Below are positions 45,609 through 54,453 of a DNA stretch of 64,000 nt, in pieces; the stretch's first letter is position 1, and each line of letters opens with the position of its first letter. The notes beneath the pieces are model-generated. The model was not told where the DNA came from, searched no databases, and was given only the letters and a program-made list of their open reading frames with translations. The position numbers and the translations under genes were made by a program. Source of the stretch: CBDFKB01 sp965248715 (GTDB lineage: Bacteria; Pseudomonadota; Alphaproteobacteria; Rhizobiales; Rhizobiaceae); the NCBI GenBank assembly GCA_965248715.1, contig CBDFKB010000008.1:1736001-1800000 (forward strand), in the 5' to 3' direction.

Positions 45609-46457
45609 ATGATGAAAACGTTTTTGCCCATATTGGCCGCAGCCACGATGTCGTTGATGCTTGGTGGCGCCGTGCAGGCGTCAGAAGAAGGCGGCACGCC
45701 GCACTACCCGTTAAAACACCCCAAGCATGTCCATTGGAGTTTTGCCGGGCCATTTGGGCACTGGGACATCGGCATGTTGCAGCGCGGCTTCAAAGTCTAT
45801 GTAGAAGTGTGTTCGGCATGCCACTCGCTTGATCTAGTCGCGTTCCGCAATCTGAGCGCCCTTGGTTATTCTGAGGGTCAGATAAAAACGATTGCGGCGG
45901 AATATGAAGTAACCGACGGTCCTGATGCCGATGGCGAAATGTTCGAGCGCAGTGCGGTGCCGTCCGACCACTTCCCATCGCCTTTCACCAACATCCAAGA
46001 AGCGGCCAGCGCTAACAATGGCGCGGCGCCACCGGATTTCTCCCTGCTGGCCAAGGCACGGTCGCCGGAACGTGGATTTCCAACCTTCGTATTCGACATC
46101 TTCACCACCTATGCCGAAGGCGGACCGGACTATATTTATTCGCTGCTGACCGGTTATGAAGATGCGCCGGCGGGGGTTGATGTCGGCGAAGGCAATTACA
46201 ACCCTTATTTTGTCGCAGGCCCGGCGTTGGCAATGGCGCCGCCCTTGGATGACGAATTGATCACCTATGATGACGGCGCGCCGGAAACCCTCGATCAGTA
46301 TTCCAAGGATGTGGCGGCGTTCATGATGTGGGCAGCCGAACCGAACCTGGTCGAACGAAAATCCCTAGGCTTCAAGGTGATGATCTTCTTGGTGCTGCTG
46401 GCGGCGCTGGTCTATCTGGTCAAAAAAGACATCTGGCGTGAATTGAAAGCCCACTAG
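45609..46457 (+). CDS. petC: Cytochrome c1 of the bc1 complex
   Basis: 282 residues from ATG 45609 (AAGGTAGAG upstream); the following codon is also ATG. Signal peptide ends near VQA. Heme c is bound at VCSACHSLDL (CxxCH), and the methionine ligand lies in GPALAMAPPL. A C-terminal anchor helix (LGFKVMIFLVLLAALVYLV) ends RELKAH. Third gene of the operon, 17 bases after petB. The stop codon TAG is formed by the CTAG end of a family 1 repeat at 46454, whose hairpins may serve as the 3' end of the petABC transcript. Confidence 0.97.
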   Translation: MMKTFLPILAAATMSLMLGGAVQASEEGGTPHYPLKHPKHVHWSFAGPFGHWDIGMLQRGFKVYVEVCSACHSLDLVAFRNLSALGYSEGQIKTIAAEYEVTDGPDADGEMFERSAVPSDHFPSPFTNIQEAASANNGAAPPDFSLLAKARSPERGFPTFVFDIFTTYAEGGPDYIYSLLTGYEDAPAGVDVGEGNYNPYFVAGPALAMAPPLDDELITYDDGAPETLDQYSKDVAAFMMWAAEPNLVERKSLGFKVMIFLVLLAALVYLVKKDIWRELKAH

Positions 46458-46558
46458 AGCGTGTCACCCAAAAGCGGGTGCCGGTTTTGGGAAAATGACA
46501 CGCATAAACAAAGAGATAGCGCGACGAAGCAAATCCTACGCTTGGTGACAAGCGCTAG
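46454..46558 (+). repeat. CTAG-bounded hairpin repeat, family 1, subtype I (105 bp)
   Basis: CTAG at 46454-46457 and 46555-46558. Head stems GCGTGTCA / TGACACGC and CCCAAAA / TTTTGGG are intact, and the tail ends CTTGGTGACAAGCGCTAG. Directly follows petC and supplies its TAG. Confidence 0.92.
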
Positions 46559-46695
46559 AGCTATTCGGACTACTGCGGCCAGAGCGGTATCCAGATATCT
46601 TAATTTACCAAGTGGCGGTTGACCGCGCTTGCAAGGTGGCGAGGGTTTTTGTTTAGTGCAGTCTCGGGCTGGACAAATTCCGGGGACATTTGACT

Positions 46696-47241
46696 ATGGA
46701 CACAACGTTGGGTCAGCAACTCGAAAACGCGATCCGCAGCATCCCGGATTATCCCGAAAAAGGCATCATTTTCCGCGATATCACTACGCTGCTTGGCGAA
46801 CCGAAGGCGTTTCGCCGCGCCATCGATGCCTTGGTCCATCCATGGGCCGGCGACCGGGTCGACAAGGTGGCTGGGGTTGAAGCCCGCGGCTTTATTTTGG
46901 GTGGCGCGGTGGCACATCAATTGTCGTGCGGGTTCATACCAATACGCAAAAAGGGCAAGCTGCCGCACGATACCGTCAAGATCGCCTACAGCCTCGAATA
47001 TGGGCTCGACGAAATGGAAATGCACTCCGATGCGGTACGGCCCGGCGAGAAGGTTATCCTGGTTGATGATCTGATTGCCACCGGCGGTACCGCTGAAGCG
47101 GCGGTCAAACTATTGCATCAATTGGGCGCCGAAGTATTGGCAGCCTGTTTCGTGATCGACCTACCCGATCTTAACGGTCGGGCCAAGATCGAAGCACTTG
47201 GTGTACCGGTGCGCACCTTGATTGCCTTTGAAGGGCACTAG
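46696..47241 (+). CDS. apt: Adenine phosphoribosyltransferase
   Basis: 181 residues from ATG 46696 (a TTG two codons upstream is weaker). Conserved parts: [19 protein letters not shown] near the start, the flexible-loop region [20 protein letters not shown] followed by SLEYG, and the PRPP-binding motif [20 protein letters not shown]. It converts adenine and PRPP to AMP in purine salvage. The gene is bracketed by family 1 repeats, one 138 bases upstream and one forming its stop codon (TAG 47239-47241). Confidence 0.97.
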   Translation: MDTTLGQQLENAIRSIPDYPEKGIIFRDITTLLGEPKAFRRAIDALVHPWAGDRVDKVAGVEARGFILGGAVAHQLSCGFIPIRKKGKLPHDTVKIAYSLEYGLDEMEMHSDAVRPGEKVILVDDLIATGGTAEAAVKLLHQLGAEVLAACFVIDLPDLNGRAKIEALGVPVRTLIAFEGH

Positions 47242-47343
47242 AGCGTGTCACCCAAAAGTGGGTACCGGTTTTGGGAAAAATAACACGCATAAACAAAGAG
47301 ATAGCGCGACGAAGCTATTCCAAAGCTTGGTGACACGCTCTAG
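47238..47343 (+). repeat. CTAG-bounded hairpin repeat, family 1, with perfect 15-bp inverted ends
   Basis: CTAGAGCGTGTCACC at the left and GGTGACACGCTCTAG at the right are exact inverted copies. Inside are the subtype I head and the AGCGCGACGAAGC tail. It fills the whole space between two convergent genes and provides the TAG stop of both apt (47239-47241) and the 47340-47918 gene (47342-47340). Confidence 0.94.
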
Positions 47344-47918
47344 AAATAGGCCGGCACAGCGATGTAAGCCACCAGCAACAGCGTCAACACCGCCCGCACC
47401 CAAAACGAGCGAAAGCGTATCAATAACGCTACCAGACAAATGATCGCCAATAGAAATTCCAATGGTTGCACCCAATTGGCGTGGTGACGCTGATCCCAAT
47501 AGGAGATCATGGAGACAAATTTCCATTCACTGATCGGCCAAAAATGGCTGTGGGCATCGTCCACATGTAGCGGAAAGTCGGTCGCCACATGCAGCAGTGC
47601 GGCGACCGCAAATCCCATGATCAGGGCGCCGGTCCACACCAACCGGCCACCAGGCCGCATCATTGCATAGGCGAGCATAGCCAGCAGCGCGTAAAGGATG
47701 AAAGAATTGCCCGGCGACATCGCCGTTTGCCAGGTTGGCGACCAGTAAAGATCGCGGAAAATTACTCGGTCCGAAATCCCCTGAAACCGAGCAATTGCAA
47801 ACAATATATAGAGTGCCGCATCAGGCACCAGACTACCGGTTAAGACCGCAATATTAAGTGCTGGACGGTTGGCCCGGGCCAACAGCGCACCGGCAAACAA
47901 AGCGTGGGTCTGGGTCAT
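47340..47918 (-). CDS. Integral membrane protein, YdjM/DUF457-like (often labelled CobQ-like in Rhizobiales)
   Basis: 192 residues from ATG 47918. Five or six hydrophobic segments. Polar motifs placed like those of YdjM-type membrane-bound metal-dependent hydrolases are visible: TQTHALFAGAL, GSLVPDAALY and LLHVATDFPLHVDDAHSHF (His/Asp-rich). Homologues are, as I recall, sometimes called cobalamin biosynthesis protein, with no evidence for that here. The stop codon TAG belongs to the family 1 repeat shared with convergent apt. Activity untested; metal binding is inference from the His and Asp residues. Confidence 0.72.
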   Translation of the reverse strand: MTQTHALFAGALLARANRPALNIAVLTGSLVPDAALYILFAIARFQGISDRVIFRDLYWSPTWQTAMSPGNSFILYALLAMLAYAMMRPGGRLVWTGALIMGFAVAALLHVATDFPLHVDDAHSHFWPISEWKFVSMISYWDQRHHANWVQPLEFLLAIICLVALLIRFRSFWVRAVLTLLLVAYIAVPAYF

Positions 47919-48111
47919 CATGGCAAGGCCGACTGTGCTTGCGGTCAACTCTCAAGGCAAGAAAATATTAGCCATCGTTGGTATTTGAGCATCTTCACAT
48001 TGTGAACAAAAGGTGAGGAGCAACACGATTGGTTGTATTCCAATATCTGCGGTCGTCGTATAGGCATGGGCATGGCAAATCATCGGGATTGCGGCAAACA
48101 GAGAGCGTTTC

Positions 48112-49596
48112 ATGGACATGATAATGCCGGACTATGTGGCCGAGGGCTTGCGCCTATTGGCGACCCTTTTTTTGCTCTCGGTGGCGCTGCTGGTATTGGT
48201 CTGCATTGTCCTTTTCATCATCGACATCAGCCAGACCCATGACGCGATCCGCCGCAACTACCCGTTAATTGGCCGCTTTCGCGGTTTGTTCATCAGCCTT
48301 GGCGAATTCTTTCGACAATATTTCTTTGCCATGGACCGCGAGGAAATGCCATTCAACCGGGCCGAGCGCGAATGGGTCAAGCGCGCGGTAAAGAAAACGA
48401 AAGGCAATATTGCCTTCGGCTCGACCCGTATGTTGACCTTGCCGGGCACGGCGATTTTCGTCAACTGCCCGTTTCCGACCCTAGAGAGCGACCATGCTGA
48501 CGCGCCCAAATTGGTGATCGGACCCAACTGCCCGCAACCGTATGAGGCTCGATCGTTCTTCAACATTTCCGCCATGAGCTATGGCGCGCTGTCACAGCCG
48601 GCGGTCGAGGCGCTGTCACACGGTGCCGCCAAGGCCGGGTGCTGGCTCAACACCGGCGAAGGCGGACTGGCGCCGCAACACCTTATTAGCGGCTGCGATA
48701 TCGTGTTCCAGATCGGCACCGCAAAATATGGCGTGCGCGACGCCACGGGCGCTATCGATGACGGCAAGCTGGCAAAGATCGCTGCCCGGGACCCGGTAAA
48801 AATGTTCGAAATCAAGCTCAGCCAGGGCGCCAAACCCGGCAAGGGCGGCATTTTACCGGCCACCAAGGTGACGGAGGAAATCGCTGCCATTCGCGGTATT
48901 CCCGCGGGCCAGGCCTCAATTTCGCCCAACCGCTTTCCCGAAATCAACAGCGAGGAAGACCTGATCAATTTCATCAACCATGTGCGCGATGTTACCGGCA
49001 AACCGACCGGGATCAAATTCGTGGTCGGCGGTTATGGTTGGATCGGCCGGCTGTGCGAGCTGATCAATAAGCGTGGCGCTGCCTCAGCACCGGATTTCAT
49101 CACCGTCGATTCCGGCGATGGCGGCACAGGCGCGGCACCAATGCCGCTTATGGACAATGTCGGTCTGCCGATCAAGGAAAGCTTGCCGATGGTCGCCAAC
49201 ATATTGGCTGAACACGGGCTACAGGATCGTATCCGGTTGATTGCGTCTGGCAAGTTAATCACCCCGTCGGAGGCGGCGTGGGCGTTGTGCGCAGGGGCCG
49301 ATTTTGTTTCCTCGGCGCGCGGTTTCATGTTTTCGCTTGGCTGTATCCAGGCCCTTAAATGCAACAAGAACACCTGCCCGACCGGAATTACCACCCACAA
49401 TAAGCGTCTGCAGCGTGGTCTCGACCCGGCCAACAAGGCCACCCGTGTCGCCAATTATCACCGGCATATGGTCAAAGAGGTCGGCATCATTGCCCATTCC
49501 TGTGGCGTGCCGCACCTGCGCCGGCTCAAACGCATGCATGTGCGTATCGTCCAGCCCGACGGTCGTTCGCAGGCAATGGACGATATTTGGGGGTGA
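48112..49596 (+). CDS. FMN-binding glutamate synthase family protein
   Basis: 494 residues from ATG 48112. An N-terminal membrane helix (about 12-40, LLATLFLLSVALLVLVCIVL) precedes a GltS FMN-binding barrel: RSFFNISAMSYGALSQPAVE, LNTGEGGLAPQHL, KPGKGGILPATKVT, DFITVDSGDGGTGAAPMPLM and a cysteine cluster CIQALKCNKNTCPTGI, which holds the 3Fe-4S cluster in glutamate synthase. The amidotransferase domain is absent. Such membrane-anchored short GltB-like proteins are widespread; their substrate is not established. Monocistronic. Confidence 0.9.
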   Translation: MDMIMPDYVAEGLRLLATLFLLSVALLVLVCIVLFIIDISQTHDAIRRNYPLIGRFRGLFISLGEFFRQYFFAMDREEMPFNRAEREWVKRAVKKTKGNIAFGSTRMLTLPGTAIFVNCPFPTLESDHADAPKLVIGPNCPQPYEARSFFNISAMSYGALSQPAVEALSHGAAKAGCWLNTGEGGLAPQHLISGCDIVFQIGTAKYGVRDATGAIDDGKLAKIAARDPVKMFEIKLSQGAKPGKGGILPATKVTEEIAAIRGIPAGQASISPNRFPEINSEEDLINFINHVRDVTGKPTGIKFVVGGYGWIGRLCELINKRGAASAPDFITVDSGDGGTGAAPMPLMDNVGLPIKESLPMVANILAEHGLQDRIRLIASGKLITPSEAAWALCAGADFVSSARGFMFSLGCIQALKCNKNTCPTGITTHNKRLQRGLDPANKATRVANYHRHMVKEVGIIAHSCGVPHLRRLKRMHVRIVQPDGRSQAMDDIWG

Positions 49597-49746
49597 TCGG
49601 AAATGACGTTGAAGCAAACCGAACCTATCAACCAAAGTGACATTTCATGAACTATCAGCGCGCGCGGCCATAGCTTGGGTACGCGCAAGCGGCACTACGT
49701 CTGGCCCCCAATCTGATCCACTAAACTGGCCTAGCAAACTGGTCCA

Positions 49747-49852
49747 CTAGCGCTTGTCACGAAGCGTTGGAATGGCTTCGTCGCGCTATCGCTTTGTTTA
49801 TGCGTGTCATTTTTCCCAAAACCGGTACCCACTTTTGGGTGACACGGCCTAG
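49747..49852 (-). repeat. CTAG-bounded hairpin repeat, family 1, subtype I, reverse orientation
   Basis: CTAG at 49747-49750 and 49849-49852. Contains TGCGTGTCATTTTTCCCAAA, ACCGGTACCCACTTTTGGG and GTGACACGGCCTAG. It abuts the 63-bp tandem repeat. Confidence 0.9.
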
Positions 49853-50008
49853 ATCTGACGGGTCGGAAACATCCGAACCACCAAACCGGGATGTTTGCCG
49901 GTTTGCCATCTTTAGATCTGACGGGTCGGAAACATCTGGCCTACCAAACCGGGATGTTTGCCGGTTTGCCATCTTTAGATCTGACGGGTCGGAAACATCC
50001 GACCCGAG
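49851..50008. repeat. 63-bp tandem repeat, about 2.5 copies
   Basis: Units start AGATCTGACGGGTCGGAAAC at 49851, 49914 and 49977 and include AAACCGGGATGTTTGCCGG and GGTTTGCCATCTTT. The 63-base length is 21 codons and stays open in frame on the minus strand (unit peptide SDLKMANRQTSRFGG and on), but no ribosome site, start or upstream gene supports translation. The remaining spacer to 50111 holds no gene. Confidence 0.88.
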
Positions 50009-50111
50009 ATGTCTTGAATTAGCGGGCGTCCGCCATCGAATCGCACTTGACCGGGATTTCACCAAAAAGGCCCCAAGGCGAACAAATGCCTTGCCGAATA
50101 AGCCTGCACAA

Positions 50112-50144
50112 ACAAAAAAGGCCCGGCAGTCGCCTGCCGGGCCT
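50112..50144 (-). terminator. Strong intrinsic terminator of the porin gene
   Basis: On the minus strand AGGCCCGGCAG-GCGA-CTGCCGGGCCT is a perfect 11-bp stem with a GCGA loop, followed by TTTTTTG. It lies 28 bases past the porin stop. Confidence 0.94.
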
Positions 50145-50171
50145 TCCTGTAATTTCGGTCCAATCAGATGA

Positions 50172-51377
50172 TTAGAAGTCGCGGCGAACCGTGATCGACC
50201 AACCGTCATATTCGACGTTACTACCTGCAGGAGCACCAATTCCGGTGACGCCTGTTGCGGTGCCGTTAGCTTCGCCGTTCAGGTACGAAGTCTTGATGTG
50301 GAAACCAGGCGCAGCAGCCGGATACCAGTTCAAGCCAACAGCAAAATGCCGTGCATTACCTTCGTCAAACCCAGCAGCTCCAACATAACCGCCTTCAGCA
50401 TGCCAATAGTTACCCCAAAGCTGTACTTCGCTCGAAAGGTTCATGCCAAGAGCTACACCCCAGATGGTTTCCGGGTTGCCGAGGATCTGCACATTGTGCA
50501 CATAATCAGTGTCGTAATCGCCATCATCTGCATAGTACACGGCAATCGAACCACCTGGCAGGAAGCCGCTCAGATCAAGGTTAGCGCTAACCTTATAGGC
50601 CCAGCCGCCCACATCGCCAGTCGCGCCGGCCGCAGTGACTTCCGGAGCGATCGAATCATGAACCGCAGTAAACGCAACGCCACCCCAGGAATTGGACCAA
50701 TTGAAGCCGGCATAGAAGTTGGCACGGCCATCAGCACCACCACTGTTGGTTGCGTTACCGAAGCCCTGACGACCATAGGAAATGCGCGGGTCTTCAACAC
50801 CAACCGTTACCGCAAAACCGTTCGCGGCAAAAGTGTAGTCGGCAATGGTGGCATCATCGAAGCCATACCAGCCGTCTTCAGCAATACCGCCACCGAACGG
50901 GCCGATTCCTTCTGCGTTAACCCAGCCATAACCATGGTTGGTTGCCCAGTAGTTATCGGTGAAACCAAAACGGAAACCGGCGATCGAAATCAACGCCCGG
51001 TCCATGTCGATGTCGGCATCAGTGTTCGAATCGCCGCCTTCAAGACGATACTGAGCGCGCAAGGTGCCCCAATCGGTCTCGTTGCGAGTATCCACATTCA
51101 AACGAGCGCGCTGACCCCAGTGGGTTAGGCTACCGGTGGATTTGACGCCAGCATAATCCGCATCCCAGTACAATTTATGGTACGAGGAACGTACATAACC
51201 GCCAAAGCTGATGCAGGTTTCGGTGCCCGGGATATAGAAGAACCCCGAACCATACGCGTCACAAACGCGTACATATTCCACCGGCTCGGGCTCGACTATT
51301 ACTGCGTCGGCCGCTTGGGCGCCGGTTACAGCGACCATGGCCGCTGCTGAACCCAATAGTAGGCTCTTGATTGTCAT
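50172..51377 (-). CDS. Porin, rhizobial Omp2/porin_2 family
   Basis: 401 residues from ATG 51377 with GGAGG nine bases upstream. The signal peptide ends AQA-AD. The mature N-terminus has the two-cysteine signature YVRVCDAYGSGFFYIPGTET, C, ISFGGYVR, typical of Rhizobiales and Brucella porins. The rest has alternating barrel strands rich in Gly, Asp and aromatics, ending with WSITVRRDF, with terminal phenylalanine for Bam recognition. Forms a trimeric diffusion pore in the outer membrane. The strong ribosome site and terminator suggest high expression from its own promoter. Confidence 0.95.
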   Translation of the reverse strand: MTIKSLLLGSAAAMVAVTGAQAADAVIVEPEPVEYVRVCDAYGSGFFYIPGTETCISFGGYVRSSYHKLYWDADYAGVKSTGSLTHWGQRARLNVDTRNETDWGTLRAQYRLEGGDSNTDADIDMDRALISIAGFRFGFTDNYWATNHGYGWVNAEGIGPFGGGIAEDGWYGFDDATIADYTFAANGFAVTVGVEDPRISYGRQGFGNATNSGGADGRANFYAGFNWSNSWGGVAFTAVHDSIAPEVTAAGATGDVGGWAYKVSANLDLSGFLPGGSIAVYYADDGDYDTDYVHNVQILGNPETIWGVALGMNLSSEVQLWGNYWHAEGGYVGAAGFDEGNARHFAVGLNWYPAAAPGFHIKTSYLNGEANGTATGVTGIGAPAGSNVEYDGWSITVRRDF

Positions 51378-52369
51378 TGGTAGGCCTCCAGTCAAAATTT
51401 CTGTCATTAGAGCCGGTACGCTTATCCAACCCTGCCTCGTCAGCTATACTATGCAGCAGATTGGAAATACCGACCCAGAACCAACAAGCACAAGCACCAA
51501 GTGCCCTTGCCTTGGTCTGACCATTGAGAAAACGTTTTATAAAGGCAATCGAAAATCGCTGATTTATCTGTTGAACAATATCGATCATTGAATGCTGTTG
51601 TAATTTTGCCACGGTTATAGGTCGCAATTCCTACTTTTCCGAGATTTCCAGTTTTCTCGAAGTCACGGCACGGCTGCAGTAAACGACAGTTGTGGCGCAT
51701 GTATAATGAATTATGATGCAGTTAGGGCGTTGGTGTCATCGATTCTCTAACCGGTGTTTTTGAACCAATATGAGCAACAAATATGATTTTCCCGGCTGCC
51801 AGCACGGTTTGCATCAGCGCTTTTTGCCTTACTTTGATTGTTTCCTTGCTACTTGCATCCTTGCTACTCTCAATTTTGCGCGCCCACAGATACATGTTGG
51901 CCGGTTGAAGACATCCGGTAGCTAGTGGAATGAATTTGACATTTGGTGCCCATTTGCAGCGCGCATCGCAGCGAATTGCAAATCCCAAAACCAACTTAGA
52001 ATCATTGACTTGCTAGTGCCGCTTTGAATCGGAAGCTCGTTTTGAGGTTGCAGAATAATACATCGAACTTTAGATTCGAGACGCTAAGACCCGTTGATAT
52101 TTATGGTTGTAGAGCGGGTTTGATACCATTGGTAAAATTTCGCGGTGTGGGGAGGAAGGCGACGCTGCGCAAATTCGACGACAAGCGGTGCGAAACTGGG
52201 CCAATGGGATCAAATTCCTTCGGGACGCGGCCGATTTGAAGCCAGATATTCTCCGGGCCCAGCCAAATCCCCCTACCCAATTCCCCATCATTGCAGGTAT
52301 GGTGTCGCGCAAATTGACCGGCGCGCAGGGTTGGCGCAGGGCCAACGTTGAACCATGGGAACAAGCACG
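51378..52369. other. Long intergenic region, no convincing gene
   Basis: About one kilobase of lower-GC sequence between the divergent porin and DUF1028 genes. It contains the porin promoter region and a decayed family 2 repeat. A 57-codon frame on the minus strand from ATG 51895 (MYLWARKIESSKDASSKET) has no ribosome site or recognisable motif and is not called as a gene. Confidence 0.5.
51922..52050 (+). repeat. Family 2 repeat, decayed copy
   Basis: Left end CTAGTGGAATGAATTTGACA is intact, followed by TTTGGTGCCCATTTGCAGC. The rest has drifted: the second-half marker TTGCTAGTGCCGCTTTGAATC is still recognisable near 52009, but the right end is lost. Confidence 0.65.
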
Positions 52370-53091
52370 ATGACGTTTTCGATGCCGGACGCTGCCGGCG
52401 CATTGGCATGTTCGGGGTTGCAATCATTGCCGGGCGCTGCCGGCGCATTGGCATGTTCGGGGTTGCAATCACCACCTCGTCGATTGCAGTCGGCGCGCGC
52501 TGCCCCCACGCTCGCGCAGGGGTTGGCGCGGTAGCAACGCAAAACATCACCGACCCGGCGCTGGCCGGCCTAATACTTGACGCAATGGCAGCAGGCAAAA
52601 GTGCCAGCGATGCGGTGGCAAGGGTCGCTGGCGGGCGCGAACATATCGACTACCGACAATTGACCGCAGTCGACGCTGATGGCGGTACCAGCCATTTCAC
52701 CGGCGACCACATCCTTGGCATCCACGCGGTCGCTACGGCGGCTGACTGTGTCGCCGCCGGTAATTTGTTGGCGAACCAAGCGGTGCCAAGCGCAATGACC
52801 CGGACCTTTGCCGAAACCCCGGACCTCCACCTGGCCGAGCGCCTGCTTGGTGGGTTGGAAGCGGGGCTCGCAGCCGGTGGCGAGGCCGGCCCGGTTCATT
52901 CGGCCGCATTGCTGGTGGTCGATGATACGGTATTCCCGCTGGTCGATCTTAGGGTCGATTGGGACGATTATGACCCGGTCACGGCACTGCGCATGTTGTG
53001 GCGCGCCTATCAACCGCAAATGGCGGCCTATCGCGAGCGCGCTATCAACCCTACTGCGGCGCCTAGTTACGGCATCGCCGGCGATCCTTAA
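52370..53091 (+). CDS. DUF1028 family protein with damaged 5' end
   Basis: The expected family start (MTFSIAGRC) is readable at ATG 52370, but one T is missing after 52383, so that ATG is out of frame with the rest. A 45-bp in-frame tandem duplication then repeats the codons for AGRCRRIGMFGVAI. The intact frame continues SSIAVGARCPHARAGVGAVA, TQNITDP and the usual DUF1028 C-terminus to 53091. Translation could still begin at ATG 52408 or 52453 (MFGVAI), losing the N-terminal strand and any nucleophile there; the family is related to Ntn hydrolases. In-frame TTG 52348 gives a longer unrelated leader. Function unknown; it precedes paaG by 64 bases. Confidence 0.75.
52384..52473 (+). repeat. 45-bp tandem duplication within the DUF1028 gene
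   Basis: Two adjacent 45-base units (52384-52428 and 52429-52473) share GCGCATTGGCATGTTCGGGG and differ at three or four positions (GGAC against GGGC, final ATT against ACC). The length keeps the reading frame. Confidence 0.92.
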
Positions 53092-53155
53092 TCGGGATCC
53101 AAAATCCCAATTGACCGCCGCATGATGATCGGGCAAGCCATTAGTTTCACCAACC

Positions 53156-53962
53156 ATGGATGGCATGATGGGCGAAGAAGTACTCACCGAACACCGCGAC
53201 CGGGTCGCATTTATCACCCTCAACCGGCCGGCACAGCTAAATGCATTCAACGAGGCGCAACATATCCTGCTGGCGGCGGCGCTGGAAAAGGCCCGCGACG
53301 ATGACGACATCGGCGCGATCTTGATCACCGGCGCCGGGCGCGCCTTTTGCGCCGGCCAAGACCTTGGCGAACGCGACCCTTCGGCGATGGACGGGCCGCC
53401 GGACCTTGGTCTGACGCTGGACAAATACTACAACCGGTTGGTCCGCTTGATCCGCGCGATCCCAAAACCGGTAATCACCGCGGTCAACGGCGTCGCCGCC
53501 GGCGCCGGCGCCAACATCCCGCTCGCTAGCGATATCGTGCTGGCTGCCAGATCGGCGCGCTTCATACAGGCGTTTATCAAGATCGGCATCATTCCCGACA
53601 GCGGCGGCACCTGGACCGTTACCCGGGCAATTGGCGAAGCGCGGGCGAAATCAATCATGATGACCGGGGACCCGGTTTCCGCCGAACAGGCCGAGGCTTG
53701 GGGGCTGATCTGGCGCGCGGTCGACGATGATGGCCTAATCGACGAAGCAACCGCGCTGGCGACCAGGCTCGCCGCCGGCCCCACCTTCGGCATCGGCCTT
53801 ATCAAACAGGCGGTCCATCAGGCCAGTGAAAACACAATCGACCAGCAGCTAGATCTGGAACGCGACCTGCAGCGCTTGGCCGGCCACTCGCGCGACTATA
53901 GGGAAGGGGTAACGGCATTCTTAGAAAAACGCCCGCCGAAATTCACCGGCCGCAAGGGGTAA
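53156..53962 (+). CDS. paaG: Enoyl-CoA hydratase/isomerase, PaaG-like
   Basis: 268 residues from ATG 53156; ATGs at 53165 and 53168 are alternatives. Crotonase fold: oxyanion-hole segments GAGRAFCAGQDLGERD and ITAVNGVAAGAGANIPLASD, then FIKIGIIPDSGGTWTVTRAI with the catalytic-site Asp of the PaaG branch (PDSGG) in place of the hydratase Glu. C-terminal helix ends with REGVTAFLEKRPPKFTG. PaaG isomerises the ring-epoxide of phenylacetyl-CoA to an oxepin. The next gene encodes a PaaI-type thioesterase, supporting the assignment, though no other paa genes are nearby, so a different aromatic or acyl-CoA substrate is possible. Confidence 0.85.
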   Translation: MDGMMGEEVLTEHRDRVAFITLNRPAQLNAFNEAQHILLAAALEKARDDDDIGAILITGAGRAFCAGQDLGERDPSAMDGPPDLGLTLDKYYNRLVRLIRAIPKPVITAVNGVAAGAGANIPLASDIVLAARSARFIQAFIKIGIIPDSGGTWTVTRAIGEARAKSIMMTGDPVSAEQAEAWGLIWRAVDDDGLIDEATALATRLAAGPTFGIGLIKQAVHQASENTIDQQLDLERDLQRLAGHSRDYREGVTAFLEKRPPKFTGRKG

Positions 53963-53967
53963 ATGTG

Positions 53968-54399
53968 ATGACCCCGGACGAGATGGCGCGCGCCTGCGCC
54001 GACAAAATGTGGGCCGACGACAATGCATCGCGTGCACTTGGCATGAAAATCGAGGAGATCAGCGCCGGGTGTGCGAGATTGTCGATGCCGGTGCGTGAAG
54101 ACATGACCAATGGCCAGAAAATCTGCCATGGCGGGTTCATGTTTCTGCTCGCCGACAGCGCGTTTGCTTTTGCTTGCAACGGATATAATCAATACACGGT
54201 GGCGCAACATTGTTCGGTGACGTTTCTCAAGCCGGTCTATCAAGGCGATGTACTGACGGCGCGAGCGCGGGAGATTCAGCGCCAGGGCCGCAGCGGCATC
54301 TACGACGTTACCGTCATTGACCATGACGGCGAGCTGGTGGCGGAATTTCGCGGCCATTCGCACTCGCTCAGACGCGCGATCCTGGACGGGGCGCCGTAG
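53968..54399 (+). CDS. paaI: PaaI-type acyl-CoA thioesterase (hotdog fold)
   Basis: 143 residues from ATG 53968 (AAGGGG nine bases upstream); the GTG one codon earlier is an alternative. The hotdog signature is NGQKICHGGFMFLLADSAFA followed by FACN, with the catalytic Asp in LADSAFAF, then VAQHCSVTFLKPVYQGDVLT. PaaI hydrolyses ring-hydroxylated phenylacetyl-CoA and is thought to rescue CoA from stalled intermediates of phenylacetate degradation. Five bases after paaG, clearly one operon. Confidence 0.88.
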   Translation: MTPDEMARACADKMWADDNASRALGMKIEEISAGCARLSMPVREDMTNGQKICHGGFMFLLADSAFAFACNGYNQYTVAQHCSVTFLKPVYQGDVLTARAREIQRQGRSGIYDVTVIDHDGELVAEFRGHSHSLRRAILDGAP

Positions 54400-54453
54400 C
54401 AGCAAGAAGGTACACCGCGTAACATTGCTTGGTGTCGGCTATCTTTGGTGCGA

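Noticed and set aside
49851..50008. Short regularly spaced repeat units that might be a CRISPR array
   Set aside because: Units are directly adjacent 63-bp copies with no variable spacers and no cas genes nearby.
49757..50239. 160-codon minus-strand frame containing 21-residue peptide repeats
   Set aside because: It runs through the 63-bp tandem repeat, a family 1 repeat and the porin terminator, and has no ribosome site; the openness follows from the unit being a multiple of three.
51722..51895. 57-codon frame (MYLWARKIESSKDASSKET) in the long spacer near the porin
   Set aside because: No ribosome site, no recognisable motif, and it adjoins a decayed repeat; evidence too thin to call a gene.
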